In this document: positions 32,914 to 44,344 of the stretch, piece after piece | Layout: each line of letters opens with the position of its first letter | How positions within the stretch are numbered: the first letter of the stretch is position 1 | Origin: Lojkania enalia | Taxonomy: Eukaryota; Ascomycota; Dothideomycetes; Pleosporales | Length of the DNA stretch: 64,000 nucleotides | Direction of reading: 5' to 3' | NCBI GenBank assembly: GCA_010094045.1 | Contig: ML986582.1 | Location: forward strand, 248,001-312,000 | Translations under genes and position numbers: made by a program | Notes under the pieces: model-generated | Told to the model about the DNA's origin: nothing | The model's input: only the letters and a program-made list of their open reading frames with translations | The model's database searches: none

Positions 32914-33475
32914 TCAGAGGGCAAAGCGAGAATCAAATCGTATACGTAAGTGAAGTTAAATCGATATGTTGCTCTCCCTTAGGTTCTATCAAAATCAATG
33001 CCTAGTCCGAGCCTGAACCCCATTCTTAAGCTCAAAGTACCCTCTAAACCAAGCTTTCGTACCTTCCTCATGTCTAGCCTCTAAGATAATATCTATTCTG
33101 TGCGCAGTTCTCACGGCGTGGTGAGGACTATAAAGAGAGCCTTTCGAATCGGTTCTTCAAAATGCCGCTTGATATATGCCATTCAAAGTAAATCGCCCAA
33201 CGTATATAGGAAATTGAAAGGTAGAGGATAGACTGCAAGAATAGTGAACTTCGGGAGGTCGTCAGCATTGAAGAAATAATATAGACCAAGTCCGTGTCAA
33301 CGAGCATTGAATCTACTGTAGGATATCCTGCAATCTTAACGACAAGAATCTTTCTAAGGCTAGAATACACCTGAGAGGACTTGGGCTTAGGCTTAGGCTC
33401 GTAGAAAGGCTGCTTTGCCGGCTTTTCTCCAAGGTCAAGCTCTCCGAAGATGTGCTTTACTCTTTGTAGCCTTTG
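32761..33475 (-). pseudogene. Decayed gene ending in the 153-bp repeat
   Basis: Read on the minus strand from about 33475: VKHIFGELDLGEKPAKQPFY, KPKSSQVYSSLRKILVVKIAG, TVDSMLVDTDLVY. Then a frame change gives YYFFNADDLPKFTILAVYPLP, an in-frame TGA (Trp likely, after YTLGDLL), MAYIKRHFEEPIRKAL, and another frame change HHAVRTAHRIDIILEARHEE with WFRGYFELKNGV. Finally FTYVYDLILALPSESVAYQG and the repeat. The consistent order suggests one former protein of more than 220 aa destroyed by stops and indels. No family recognised. Confidence 0.5.
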
Positions 33476-35602
33476 TCATATCACACTCTATCGTGAGATG
33501 TATGCATTTATCACCGTAGTTTTATTGCAAAAGTCAGTTCCAAGTTTTCTTGATTTTTTTCGTTCAGGGAGTGTGGTTTAAGAATTTTAGAAAGAAGAAA
33601 TACTGAACTTATATGTTCCCGCGAGACGTCTTCACTTCAATCTTAGCATCATGTCCTATGACGGTATAGTGATCACCACTTCGTGAATGCATCGATAAGA
33701 ACGAGATTTGAACTGCTCCTATTTTTACCCCATTGACTATCTATATAAACGAGATAAATGCTATATCCATTCATGTAAAACATTATCAAATGTAGCTTAG
33801 CTATCAAATACAGAATTGAGATTGGATATGCTAGAAGAAAATTCATGTCAAGCCATGCACTTAGCACAAATGTAACTGTATATGTTCATGACACGTCGCA
33901 TGCCAAAATACGATGGCGAAGCACGCAAACTCATTGGTCCGCTACAAGTGCGCAGCAGTCGACTTTATCATATTTGTTAAAGCTGTGCTGGCCGCGCAAG
34001 CGTGACACGGCCGGAAGTATCAAGGCTCTCAGTTCGCGTATGCTTTGTCCATTCGATATGATCCGTGATCTTGTACACAATGAGTTTGATAGAATGATTT
34101 GGGGTATTATCCTCTGCTTTGGTCAGTCAAAATGTTAACAGCCTCTTCGCAGCAGAGATTATTAAGCAGCAGGCAAACATGTGAACAATACAAACTTAAA
34201 TTGGACAATTCATGATCATTCTCAACGTGCGCAAACAAACAATTGTCAAAAAAAATCTGTTTATACGCAACTTATCTTCTCGCGCTTGGAAATAGTGATG
34301 GCAATGAGCATTGCATAGATACATTTGAGCCCGAGAAGCTCCAGACTCCACAAACAGCTTCGTCGGTTGGGGAAGGTTGCAGAATTGTAAGTTTTAGAAG
34401 AGACTTTTCTAGCATAAGCATCGGAACATGTTATTTAAGATCGATTAAGGATTTTAATTCCGTATTTAGAACCAGGCAGGCCAACGCATCTCTTCTAGAC
34501 GGCTAATTGCCGTAGCCAAGTTTTGTTGGCTCTTGCACGTCTCCATTAATGGTTCAAACTAGTCCTCTGCGTTGCAAGTAGGACTCTTTCGCCGTTGGAG
34601 AACTAGGCACCAAGTAGAATATATTTATTGATACTTCAGCTCCCGGCTGCATGCTAGGCGGCTTACTACTTCTTTACTTGTGTATCGTTAAAATAGACTG
34701 AAGACGATATGATCTCGTGATTTGGAGTGCAATTTTGATTTCTTAGTATTCTCATGCTTGTTCACAAGCAAATGGATAATGTACCGCTCCTATGACACCG
34801 CCCACGCAACCGAAAAATGCGCGGCCAGCTCTAATGGAGCACCTCGAGGTTCCTCTTCGCATCACTATATCGCAACTACTCAATGAAATACCCGGGCGCG
34901 ATCGATACAAAACGTAAGGAAGCTGATGAGCTGAGTGGCTGAACTGTCTGATGGATGCGTTGAGGAGGAAGAACGCAAGGTTGGCGAGAAATTTTAAGAG
35001 TGAGTCCGAGTCAACAGCGCTAGCTATAAAAGGGATAGCTGCCTTTTGAGGCTAGTCTAAACTTGGGACCATGTTTGGGGGGCGATGATAAGAGTAAAAA
35101 TCCCATAGTATCCAAAGAAACGCCTATCACCTTCGTGCGGAAGGATTTCAAATTGCCTCTCAAACTCTTATGGATGAGCAAACTCTGTATGTAGCCAAGG
35201 TGACTAGTGCCTCTGGATTACCAAGCATATCCGGATTAGTCATGTATTCTCGTGCAACGACCGGACTAAAACTAGACGAAGATCGGATGGGCAGCGCCAT
35301 ATCGCTCACCGATTCGTGCGCGGCGTTGAATATCATTTCTGTACTATCAAGCTCCTCAGACATTCTATCATCGCTTTCATAAGCGTCTGGATTGGTGTGG
35401 CAGTGTTATTAGGCACCGAGAATGTGATAATGAGAGACACTTCAATCAGTCAGTTTCATGACTGATGTCCCGTAATATGACAATATTGTAACTTATCTGA
35501 TACGTTGTAGGTCTATAATATATAAAGAGGTATGCGGTATCCCTCTGTGGTACAAACTCTTCGGAAATCTTCGTGAAACCCTATCCGCACATAAGCAGTG
35601 TC
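33476..35602. other. AT-rich region without intact genes
   Basis: About 2.1 kb. No conserved coding sequence or RNA gene was recognised on either strand. The last 100 bp should be the promoter of the regulator gene (TATATAAAGAG near 35518). Confidence 0.4.
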
Positions 35603-37215
35603 ATGGATCGTTCATCTAAACAGACTTTCAATTTCGTGAACCTTTCTCATCCAGATGAGTTGAAAGATGAGGGAACGCAAATCCGGATCCGACGTTTCGC
35701 CATGGCAGAGGTTGGAAAAGCTAGAAGGAAACCAAAGACACGGCGAGAGAGAAACGAGATTGTGCTTGAGGTTCGAGAAGCGTACTGGGTTGCATCGGAG
35801 CACCTAAATCTAGAAAGACTTGGTTGCGGCGAATTCGATCCATTCATACGCTTTCCTATCGACCTGAATGACTCTTCACGAGAGTTGATAGCAAATAGTA
35901 AGTTTTCTCGCCTATCAATTGACGCTGCAGAATACTACGCCTTTCATAACCTAACAGATCGAAGTATTTCGTTCCAACAGCAGCCACCAAAAAGTACTCC
36001 GCGGATCATGGTTTCCAGTTGGCCTATTCGACGCTGCTGCTTTCAATTGCGTTCTCGCTAACTCTCAGCTTTACGTTCGCATGGAGCAGAGTGGCTCGTA
36101 CATTTCGGAAGACGACAGCGACAGCTTGTATTATCATAACAAGTGTATTGCACTCGTCGCGAAAAAATTGTGTGATCCGAACCAGAGTACTAGTGATGCG
36201 CTTGTCGGCGGAATAGGCTCGCTCATGTGCCATGATGTAAGTCAATGGCCGTTTCGAGACGATGACTGATAGCAATGGAAGTATATCATTGGCGCTTTCG
36301 AGAGACATAACTTGCATAAAAGAGCTTTAATAAAGATCTTAGAGCTGAGGGGAGGAATAGACAGTATTACCCGAGAAGAGCTACGTATAACCTTGTCTTG
36401 GTAGGTTTGGTCCCCACTTTTCCCTTCAGCCCGTGTCAAGCCGTTGCGTTGGCATATGATCTTGTGTAATTGATTAATATATTTTCAGGTGCGATCTAGT
36501 AGGGGCATTCTCGCAGGATATTCCTCCGATATTTCCCATGCCATCTAGATGGGAAGTAGACTCTAGATCGCCGCCAAGTTCTCCCAAGCCGCATGTTCTG
36601 ATCTCTCTTGTTTGGAAAAAGCATATGCCTATGGAGTTCGACTGGATATCCATTTTTGACGATATAGCGCAGCTGATCTCTCTTGATCGTGCGTTCACAG
36701 ACCAGGCAATTGTTGCCGCAACTACTAGTGGTAGTTGGATGGAGCCTACAATGATCCGCCTCCTCTCTATACGTCCCTTATATCGGAGCAATACTAGAGA
36801 AAGGATCATGGAGGAGATCTGCCGGCTCGGTATGCTACTCTTTCTCAGTCCACTGTGGCGCAAAATGGGCGCCACTCCAGTGTATACCGCTGCCTTCACA
36901 CGGAACCTGCTTTGGGTACTTAATAACCACATGGTCGAATGGGGCGATTTGAAACCCTTGTTGGTCTGGACCATCTATTTCGCCACGATCGAAACGTCGA
37001 ACCTGTTCGAAAGGAATCAGTTCGTTTTCATGCTTGCAGTACTAATGAATGGAATGCAAATCAAAGAATGGGAAGAATTAATCCAAGTGGTACAGAACGT
37101 GCTGTGGGTAGAGAGCGTATTTGCAAGCAGCGACGAGGTCATTCGTGATGAGGTGATGGCGATTATGACAGCCGTTCCTCTAGGTAGTGTTTCCGGTCAG
37201 CTACAGGAAACCTAA
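35603..37215 (+). CDS. Fungal_trans_2 (tachykinin-type) transcriptional regulator
   Basis: Four exons, 35603-35897, 35965-36236, 36282-36400, 36489-37215 (1413 nt, 470 aa). Seen: a start NFVNLSHPDELKDEGTQIR followed by the basic block GKARRKPKTRRERNEI, typical of this fungal family, which often lacks a Zn2Cys6 motif. Then GSWFPVGLFDAAAFNCVLANS, LRGGIDSITREELRITLSW joined across an intron to CDLVGAFSQDIPPIFP, and a long helical C-terminal half. It probably controls transcription in the nucleus; targets are unknown, the neighbouring dehydrogenase being a candidate. The ATG at 35603 is the first in frame. Introns 1 and 2 use AAG acceptors located 7 and 9 nt after an earlier AG. It is the only intact regulator in this AT-rich island. 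Confidence 0.82.
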
Positions 37216-37594
37216 GCCATTTTCGGTAGTAAGACACCCCTGTTAGTGCATGACGCTGGTGCCTGGGTACATAATCCAAAGCACACGATGTTACAACTGC
37301 GCGAATACCATCTTTCAATCACACTAGATCAACAATTTGGCACCTTCTAAGCCGACTATCTGGGTTGTCCGGTCTTCAATTTTTAAGCAGCGTTATGATT
37401 ACTCATGTGGGGTCGACATTCACGCTTCGTTGAACCCTTTTTCGTCCCTAGAATGCGTAGACATGGTGGATATAAAGACCCCACAAGATCCCATTTATCT
37501 TCTGGCAATATCAGTCCGAACCAGCCTTATATAGTCCTCCTCCCTTAGCACTGTTGTTCAAAGCAATTTCTTTCACGATCTATCATCCTCGACA
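37216..37594. other. Intergenic: promoter of the dehydrogenase gene
   Basis: 379 bp between two plus-strand genes. TATATAGTCC at about 37527-37536, 60 bp before the ATG, is a plausible TATA element. Confidence 0.45.
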
Positions 37595-38687
37595 ATGGAG
37601 CCCGACCATTTCGTAAAATCGCAGCAGTTTACTCCTAACACCCATCGCGATCTTTATCCTTCCATCGATCCTTCACAGCCATCCCTATCACAAAAGGACA
37701 AGGTCATTATCATTACTGGTGCTAGTCAAGGTCTGGGCGCGACTGTACGTTCGCGTAGATTCTTTCCAAACCTTATTTACATGTGTATATATCCACTTTT
37801 GCCTATCTAACTTGCTCAGGGCTTTGTTCCTGCTTTTGCTCGCGCTGGTGCGAAGGCTATCGTCCTTGTAGCCCGTAGTGCAGACAAGCTTCGTGATGTT
37901 ACTGAGAAGATCTCTAAAGAATATCCGGCCGTCGAGACGCTCTCCGTTCCGACAAACATTGCAGATCCTACCTCTGTAGCATCTCTATTCGAGAAGGTTA
38001 AAGCAATATACGGGCATGCTGATGTTCTTGTGAACAACGCCGCCATATTCAAGGCCGTAGCCCCTGTTAAGGATGTTGACCAGCAGACATGGTGGGCTGA
38101 GCAGGTAATTTTCATCTTCTGAACGCATATTTCGCCCCGAATTATTGACAGCTTCCAGACCTTAAATTTGCGAGGTACATTCATGATGACGCAGAATTTC
38201 TTGAAACTGCTCCCTACGCCAGAAACCCCGGCTAAGATTGTGACACTGACATCGGGCGTTGCATACGAAGTCTTCCCTACTTTGAGCGCCTACGGTATAT
38301 CGAAACTTGCCGTTTTCGAGTTGATGACCTACCTCGCACTTGAAAACCCTAATGTCGTTGCGGTGGCCCTGCATCCAGGCATTGTGATGACTGATATGAC
38401 ACTTGATACATTCAAACCTGTTGCCTTGGACACACCTGGTATGCGCTCCCTCATAAGCCTTGATATAAGTCGAGTAATGAAACTAACTCCTCACAGAACT
38501 GGTTGGTGGTGTAGGAGCGTGGCTTGCTGCTTGGGAAGGAGAAGACCGATCCTTCTTGTCTGGCAGGTTCGTGAGTGCTAATTGGGACGTTGATGACTTA
38601 GTGAAGAGAAAAGACGAGATCTTGAACGGGAATCTTTTGAAAATGAATATTGATGCCAAACTAGGGGCTGCACAATTTTCGAAGTAA
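37595..38687 (+). CDS. Short-chain dehydrogenase/reductase
   Basis: Four exons, 37595-37744, 37820-38104, 38159-38438, 38497-38687 (906 nt, 301 aa). A classical SDR with a Rossmann NAD(P) site VIIITGASQGLGAT (GxxxGxG), then VLVNNAAIF (NNAA), a Ser in LTSGVAYE, and the catalytic YGISK (YxxxK), then ALHPGIVMTDM. The first intron lies directly after the nucleotide-binding motif. Substrate cannot be told from the sequence. In intron 2 an early CAG is skipped for a CAG 7 nt downstream, which is the only one that keeps LNLRGTFMM in frame. It follows the Fungal_trans_2 regulator on the same strand; 17 bp after its stop lies copy 2 of the 153-bp repeat. Confidence 0.9.
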
Positions 38688-38703
38688 ATGAGATGGATTG
38701 ATG

Positions 38704-38856
38704 CTGTCACATGTTTCTACTATCCTATTATAGTTGGTCTGTTTTCAGGCCTTTATAGTCTCGCCATCGCCAGCTTCTGCCGAAGCAGGCCACTTACCCT
38801 CCTTCAATACATCAATATTTGCCTCAGCAATTGATGCTCCCTGATACGCGACAGAT
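38704..38856. repeat. Direct repeat, copy 2 (153 bp)
   Basis: Same orientation and length as 32761-32913. On the minus strand it encodes an uninterrupted protein end, SVAYQGASIAEANIDVLKEG, then KWPASAEAGDGETIKA and stop. Upstream of it (toward 38870) the coding similarity ends, so this is an orphan gene-end fragment. Confidence 0.8.
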
Positions 38857-39579
38857 GCAGGTAGTGATAGATAAGTAAATACTGGGGTTTTTTGGTTCAC
38901 GAGTCTGTTTTGAGGGACAGCTTCTTTTGATTATGCTACAGGAAACCCGTCTAGACATTAATTTTAGTTCCACTTCAGTAGGTAGCACCTAACGAGGGTC
39001 TAGCTCCAATAGACTCCATGTGCACCCTTTTTCTACATCTAAGTCTCACTCAAGACTCAATTTGTAAGTCCAGATCACATGGCTAGTCAGGCTATATAGC
39101 TCTTAGCTAATCAAACTCATGTCCTATATATTTTCCTACAGCAACCTAGACCTTTAGGTCAATATATACATTCTCAATACTATCGATTTCTCACATCTCA
39201 ATTCTACTTACACAATCGCTAGTTCGTAACTTCTGTTTTTGAATCAATGCAAAGCCCATCCTCATCAAACTAAGAGTAGCGCGCAATGTATTTGTAGCAG
39301 CAGAAGCACTAAGTGATGCGGACTTATACCGAGCAGTAATCCTTCTTGTGCAATGACGTTGGCTCCCCATCAAAGGTATTCCAGAATGACTGCTTCAGCC
39401 TTGACCGAGTCGTATACCTAGGCAATAGTTCTAGAAATCCCCGGAATTGGAAGTTATGTGGAGTTCTAGACTCCTAGACTTTCATGGTCCATGATGAAAT
39501 CTCGCCTTTCAATCTGTAACCGAGGATCCAACACCTGACTGGGATGCTCAACCGACTATATATAGCTTTCTAGATAGCC
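38857..39579. other. AT-rich spacer with short coding-like scraps
   Basis: On the minus strand near 39330-39400 a short run (QSFWNTFDGEPTSLHKKDY) looks protein-like, perhaps the 3' part of the decayed gene at 39580-39990. Nothing else supported. Confidence 0.3.
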
Positions 39580-39990
39580 CTTCAATTGACCCCTAGTAGT
39601 GCTCTGAATCGTCCATTTTCACGGTTACGCAATCGAATATGCCAATTGTCCACGAAATCGGACATCTCCTTCGTGTACAGATTCGACTTATGCAAAAGAC
39701 TCCCATCCCCATTCGAATTTATAGAAGGGTTCTGGGTAGTCGGGCTTGTCTGAGGGATTAAAGAAATCAAAACGCCTTAAAGATATACCAATGATCAAGA
39801 AAGCGTAAGCGAATGAATTTTCGGGCAGATTATTAAGCACATAACGTAGGCTAAGCGCATGATAGCGTAGACTGTGGTGGGTCAGTTGGTTGGGGCGAAT
39901 AAAGAACATTCGCTGGGTCTCAAAGTTGGAAAGAAGTTCTTCGAATTTCCGAGATCTTATTCATGTACAAATGTTGTTTTCTAAAGTGAG
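39580..39990 (-). pseudogene. Decayed gene, unrecognised
   Basis: Minus strand: FEELLSNFETQRMFFIRPNQ, then RYHALSLRYVLNNLPENSFA, FFNPSDKPDYPEPFYKFEWG, and stop; after a frame change KSNLYTKEMSDFVDNWHIRL continues. The aromatic-rich, coherent sequence across the frame change suggests a once-functional gene with one indel and later stops. Family unknown. Confidence 0.35.
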
Positions 39991-40154
39991 CGCAAGGGGC
40001 GATTCCGGATGCCAGGAAGCGTAATCTTCACTTCCCAATGAGATTCAAGGAATTTGGTGATTCAATTTTGGCTATTTGCTTTCATAGGGGTATCATACCT
40101 AGGCGCCCGGAATGCTTATGAACTGCGAAATGTCCTCCAAATCTAATACGGCTT

Positions 40155-42157
40155 CTATGCCCGTGCATCGCCTCGTTCTCTTTCGATTCTTGCTCTTATG
40201 TCTCGGACTAATGCCTTCGCATCTTCAACCTCGACGCCATCTTGGCAAAGTTCGTTCGCTAACTCCATTGCTCGCTGGTACATTCCTCGCATGTATTCCC
40301 ACCTAGCTAGCCATAACCTTGCTTTACTGGTCGTAGGGGTAACTCCGACCCCACCTCCACCTTCCCCAGCAAAATCATCGACGTCCTGACCCTCTTCTTG
40401 AGCTAAAACAAGCTCCATATATGCTGCGCACTCAGCCATGTCATGTGCACGCTCATGTAATAGAGCTATCTGGTACAATACCTCGGGATCGAGAATGCCG
40501 CCGCCGAGTCCGGCGCTCTCGGCACTGCCGAAGCTCGAGCCAACACTCGCGTCGTAGTATGAGCCTGCTACTAGAGCACGTTTGTAGGCTCGGATGGCGT
40601 TCGAGACTTTCCCAACTTTTCCAAAGCACTGGCCGACTGCCATCCACATCTTCGGATCATAGGGTCGCAGAGCAGCGGCGCGTTGATGATAGAATAAAGC
40701 ATAAGAGTGCATCTCCAGGACTTCATACGTCTGTCCTAAGCCATACCAGGCGCGGTAGTCCTTCCTGTTAACATCAACTGCGCGACGGTATGACTCAATT
40801 GCTGCATGTGTATTCTTCATCTCGACGAACTCATGGCCCATGAGCGTCCAAGCAGAGAGGAAGTTCCGATCTAGTTGCAAGGCTCTCCGAAAATACATGA
40901 CAGCCTTTTCATGCTCTGACTTTAAGGAGTAATAGTTGCCGACCACACAACATGTTTCCGGTCGAAACTTATCGGTAGCAGTTGCAAGCTGTGCTAAGAA
41001 CGCCAGCTTCGCCTTCGATTCTTTGACGTAGAGAATATTAGAGTAATTATCTAATGAGTCGATACGATGCGGATCTGTGATCAGCAAGTTGGAGAATATC
41101 TCATCGGCTTCATCAAAATCTTTCGTGTGATAGTGGAGAAGTGCTTGCTGTGTCTGCAAAAATGCGGAAGTCGGGAAAATGCTTAACATTTGCGTAAGGG
41201 TGTTGTGAATTTGCTCGTTCGACTGGTACAGTTCCTGTGAAGCAGTGATATGGAAGATGAAGGTTATAATGTTTTGCGGTAGTCGGTTCACTATCTGGGT
41301 TAGTTCCTCGACCGTTCCCAGCAGGCTTGACAATTCCTGCCAGGCGCCCCAATTGTAGTGGTAGTTGTGCACACTTCGCAGCAAGTACTCTAATGCCAAT
41401 TTCTCATTCTTCCCTTTCGCTAGGACGATGCCATAGAGATACTCCAGCCAACCCTGCGGTCGCCTACCACTAGTAGGGAGATTATTGAACCACTCTTCGA
41501 GAACGGCAGCTATACCTGGCAGCTCCTTATTTAAGGTGACGCCCCCATCTTGCGGTCCTAGGATCATTTCACTGTCCTCGTTCATCCGCTTCTCGCCGGC
41601 AATATACTTCGCGTATAAAGCCAGGAAGAGGGATTTTTGGCTCAATTCTTGCACTCCATCAAGTGAAACCTTGGGCTTTGATGGAGTGCTAACCCTGGCT
41701 TTTCCTTTTCCTTGTTGTTTTGACGCTGTAGACGGCGATGACGTGTGCGGCACGGAGCCCTTGGGGAGAATGCTCGGGAGGAAGACTGCGGCGCAACGAT
41801 CATACTCACGGCAGTCGAAGTACGTTTTGGCCAGAAGATATTTATGTGCTTCTCGCGCCTCGAGTCGCAACTCGGTAGCATCTTGGATAGTGCGACTTGT
41901 TGGCGTTTGGGGCGGCCGGGTATTAGATATGGGAGAGTTTACATCGGTATCAGAGTCACCGTCTGAAGAAGGGAACGAGTTAAGAAACTCGGCAGCCCTG
42001 AAAGGGATTGTCAACATCATCTGCCGATAGCAGTCCCGTGCAAGCGTAAAACGTACCATTTGGCCGAATGGTAGAGGCAGCGCTCGGTGCAGGATAGTAC
42101 AGCGTCCTGCAGATGGGCCTTTATTTGGGCCTCATCGGCCGCTGATAAGACGCGCAT
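40155..42157 (-). CDS. cdc23: Anaphase-promoting complex subunit Cdc23/APC8
   Basis: Two exons, 42057-42157 and 40155-41997 (1944 nt, 647 aa), with a 59-nt intron. A scaffold TPR subunit of the APC/C ubiquitin ligase, nuclear, needed for the metaphase-anaphase transition. Seen: an N-terminal segment CTERCLYHSAKWAAEFLNSF, split by the intron within the Trp codon; LLAKTYFDCREYDRCAAVF; and a C-terminal array of TPRs including CCVVGNYYSLKSEHEKAVMYF, RAWYGLGQTYEVLEMHSYAL and MWMAVGQCFGKVGKVSNAI. The short first exon is needed for the conserved N terminus. It shares a 277-bp divergent promoter with the farnesyl diphosphate synthase gene. Confidence 0.95.
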
Positions 42158-42434
42158 CGTAAAGCGCGTTCAGTGATCTGTTCAAGGCATCCACATATAT
42201 CTCAGGTGAGGTAGTCAGAGGGACCAAAATGAAGTCACGTCGCGATGCCGTTGCTAAGGCGCCTGGACGCGTTCTGATGTTTAGTGGGGCTGAAAACAAT
42301 CGCTCGGCAAATCATTTCTCCGACGCCGCCGAAATTCGTCTCCCTCACCGCTATCGCAAACCTGCATCCCTTTCAAGATTGACTTTGGGCCTCAGACTTT
42401 GACTTCAGACCCCTTAAGCTTCCCATTATTGAAG
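42158..42434. promoter_or_regulatory. Divergent promoter between cdc23 and erg20
   Basis: A 277-bp bidirectional spacer between two essential genes. No specific operator was identified. Confidence 0.5.
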
Positions 42435-43530
42435 ATGCCGACCACTCTGAAAGAATTCGAGAGCGTCTGGCCACGCATTGTGGACGACCTCACGACTCTC
42501 TGCAAACAATACAAACTTCCTCAGCAATCACTTGATTGGTTCGTCAAAGTATGTTCATTTAAAGGCTCACCTTAGAGCGATTTCCTTACTGGGTCTCTAG
42601 TCTTTGAACTACAATGCTGTTGGCGGAAAATGCAATCGTGGAATGTCTGTCGTAGACACTTCGTCTCTTCTACTCAATAAGAACTTGTTACCAGATTCGG
42701 AGGAATACTTCCGCGCAGCACTCCTTGGCTGGATGATCGAGCTACTCCAGGCCTTCTTCTTGGTCTCTGATGATATCATGGACTCTTCTAAGACCCGACG
42801 TGGAAGCCCATGCTGGTATCTAGCACCAAATGTTGGTATGATTGCCATCAACGATGCATTCATGCTTGAATCGTCCATCTACGCCCTTCTGAAGAAGCAT
42901 TTCCGCCAAGAAAAGAGCTATATTGACATGGTTGAGCTCTTCCATGAAGTTACTTTCCAGACCGAGTGCGGCCAGCTGTGCGACCTTTTGACTGCCCCAG
43001 AGGATCACGTGGACCTGGACAACTTCAGCCTCGACAAGTTTACTTTCATCGTAATCTACAAGACAGCATTCTACTCATTTTACCTACCAGTTGCATTAGC
43101 ACTACACTATGTGGGCGCGGCCACTCCAAAGAACTTGCAGACTTCCTTGGACATTCTCATTCCCATGGGTGAGTATTTCCAGGCCCAAGACGACTTCCTT
43201 GATGCCTTTGCCGACCCGGAGGTCCTTGGAAAGATTGGCACTGATATTCAGGACAACAAGTGCTCATGGCTGGTTAACCAGGCATTGAAGAAAGTCAATC
43301 CAGAGCAGCGGAAAATTCTCGAGGAGAACTACGGCCAGAAGGACGCTGAGAAAGAGGCCAAGGTGAAGACACTGTACCACGAGCTCAAGCTTGCAGAATT
43401 CTATTCACAATGGGAAGAAGAGCGTGTTGCTGATTTAAGGACAAAGATAGACAGAGTGGATGAATCCGAAGGTCTCAAGAAGGAGGTGTTCGAGATCTTC
43501 CTCAAGAAGATCTACAAGCGTAGCAAATAA
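42435..43530 (+). CDS. erg20: Farnesyl diphosphate synthase
   Basis: Two exons, 42435-42548 and 42601-43530 (1044 nt, 347 aa). It condenses isopentenyl diphosphate with dimethylallyl and geranyl diphosphate to give the C15 precursor of sterols, prenylated proteins, dolichol and ubiquinone. Seen: first Asp-rich motif DDIMD at residues 95-99, with Phe90-Phe91 just before it, the aromatic pair that limits the chain to C15; second motif DDFLD at 235-239; [19 protein letters not shown]. The length is standard. The presence of this primary-metabolism enzyme is not evidence for a terpene cluster: no cyclase or P450 gene is in the window. Confidence 0.97.
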
Positions 43531-44344
43531 GCGGTAATACGCGACGCGATGTGATGAAATTCCATAATTTAGTTAAAGCATCAATGGAGTGACAGGTAGA
43601 ATAGAAGAGTGGCGCCTAGGGTACCACTTCCATTTATAATGGCAGTCAATGCCTGCAGTAGAGGAAATAGAACGCTACCTCAAAGATACTACTAAGGATT
43701 CATTAATGTAATAAGCTAGAGATAACGGAAGACAATTTTCACGACCCTGAACATTTTGCCAAGATCTTGAATATCTGTATTCTGTAGTTACCAAACGTAA
43801 TTGAGTTCACACTGATCAGGATCACACGTTATAATAAGAAACGACATCATCTTCCCCAAAAAGGCGCGGCCCGCAACTTCCACTCTACGACTCTTAGCAG
43901 CGGCCTAGAAACGCACACGGTGCACCCAGTCCCCAAACGCTACCTATGGCAGCTAGCGCCCGCAGAACAAGATGAATTCATACGCCGTCTTGAGGATATG
44001 CCAGAGAGCGACCGTACGGGATCCATTCATCCCCCAGCGATGATGATCAGCATTGAGCATGCCCAAGCAGTCAAGAAAGGAGCCGATTCCCGTAGCTTCT
44101 TTGGCAAAGATGGGAGAAATCGAACGCGCGAGAGAGGCGTATACGCTGGAGGTCAGGCACATCGCAGTCCATTCGAAGCTCACAATGAATCTGATTTCGG
44201 TCATCGCCCGCATTTTATCCGCACTGAAAATCTGCCTGGACGTGTGGGAAGTGGCTTTGGGCTGCGTAATCCCACTTTCCTGAGTACAGATCGAGCTCAC
44301 AAATCGCCAGATTTCCATAAGAGAGAGAGTGTGGCCCCTATCAT
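43531..44344. other. Intergenic or lost 5' part of the J-domain gene
   Basis: About 0.8 kb. A coding-like stretch from about 43920 (PVPKRYLWQLAPAEQDEFIR) may be the original N terminus of the following J-domain gene, but I cannot join it by a clear intron. Confidence 0.35.

Noticed and set aside
35603..43530. Possible terpene or polyketide gene cluster (regulator, SDR and farnesyl diphosphate synthase nearby)
   Set aside because: The farnesyl diphosphate synthase is the primary-metabolism enzyme beside cdc23; there is no cyclase, synthase, P450 or transporter.
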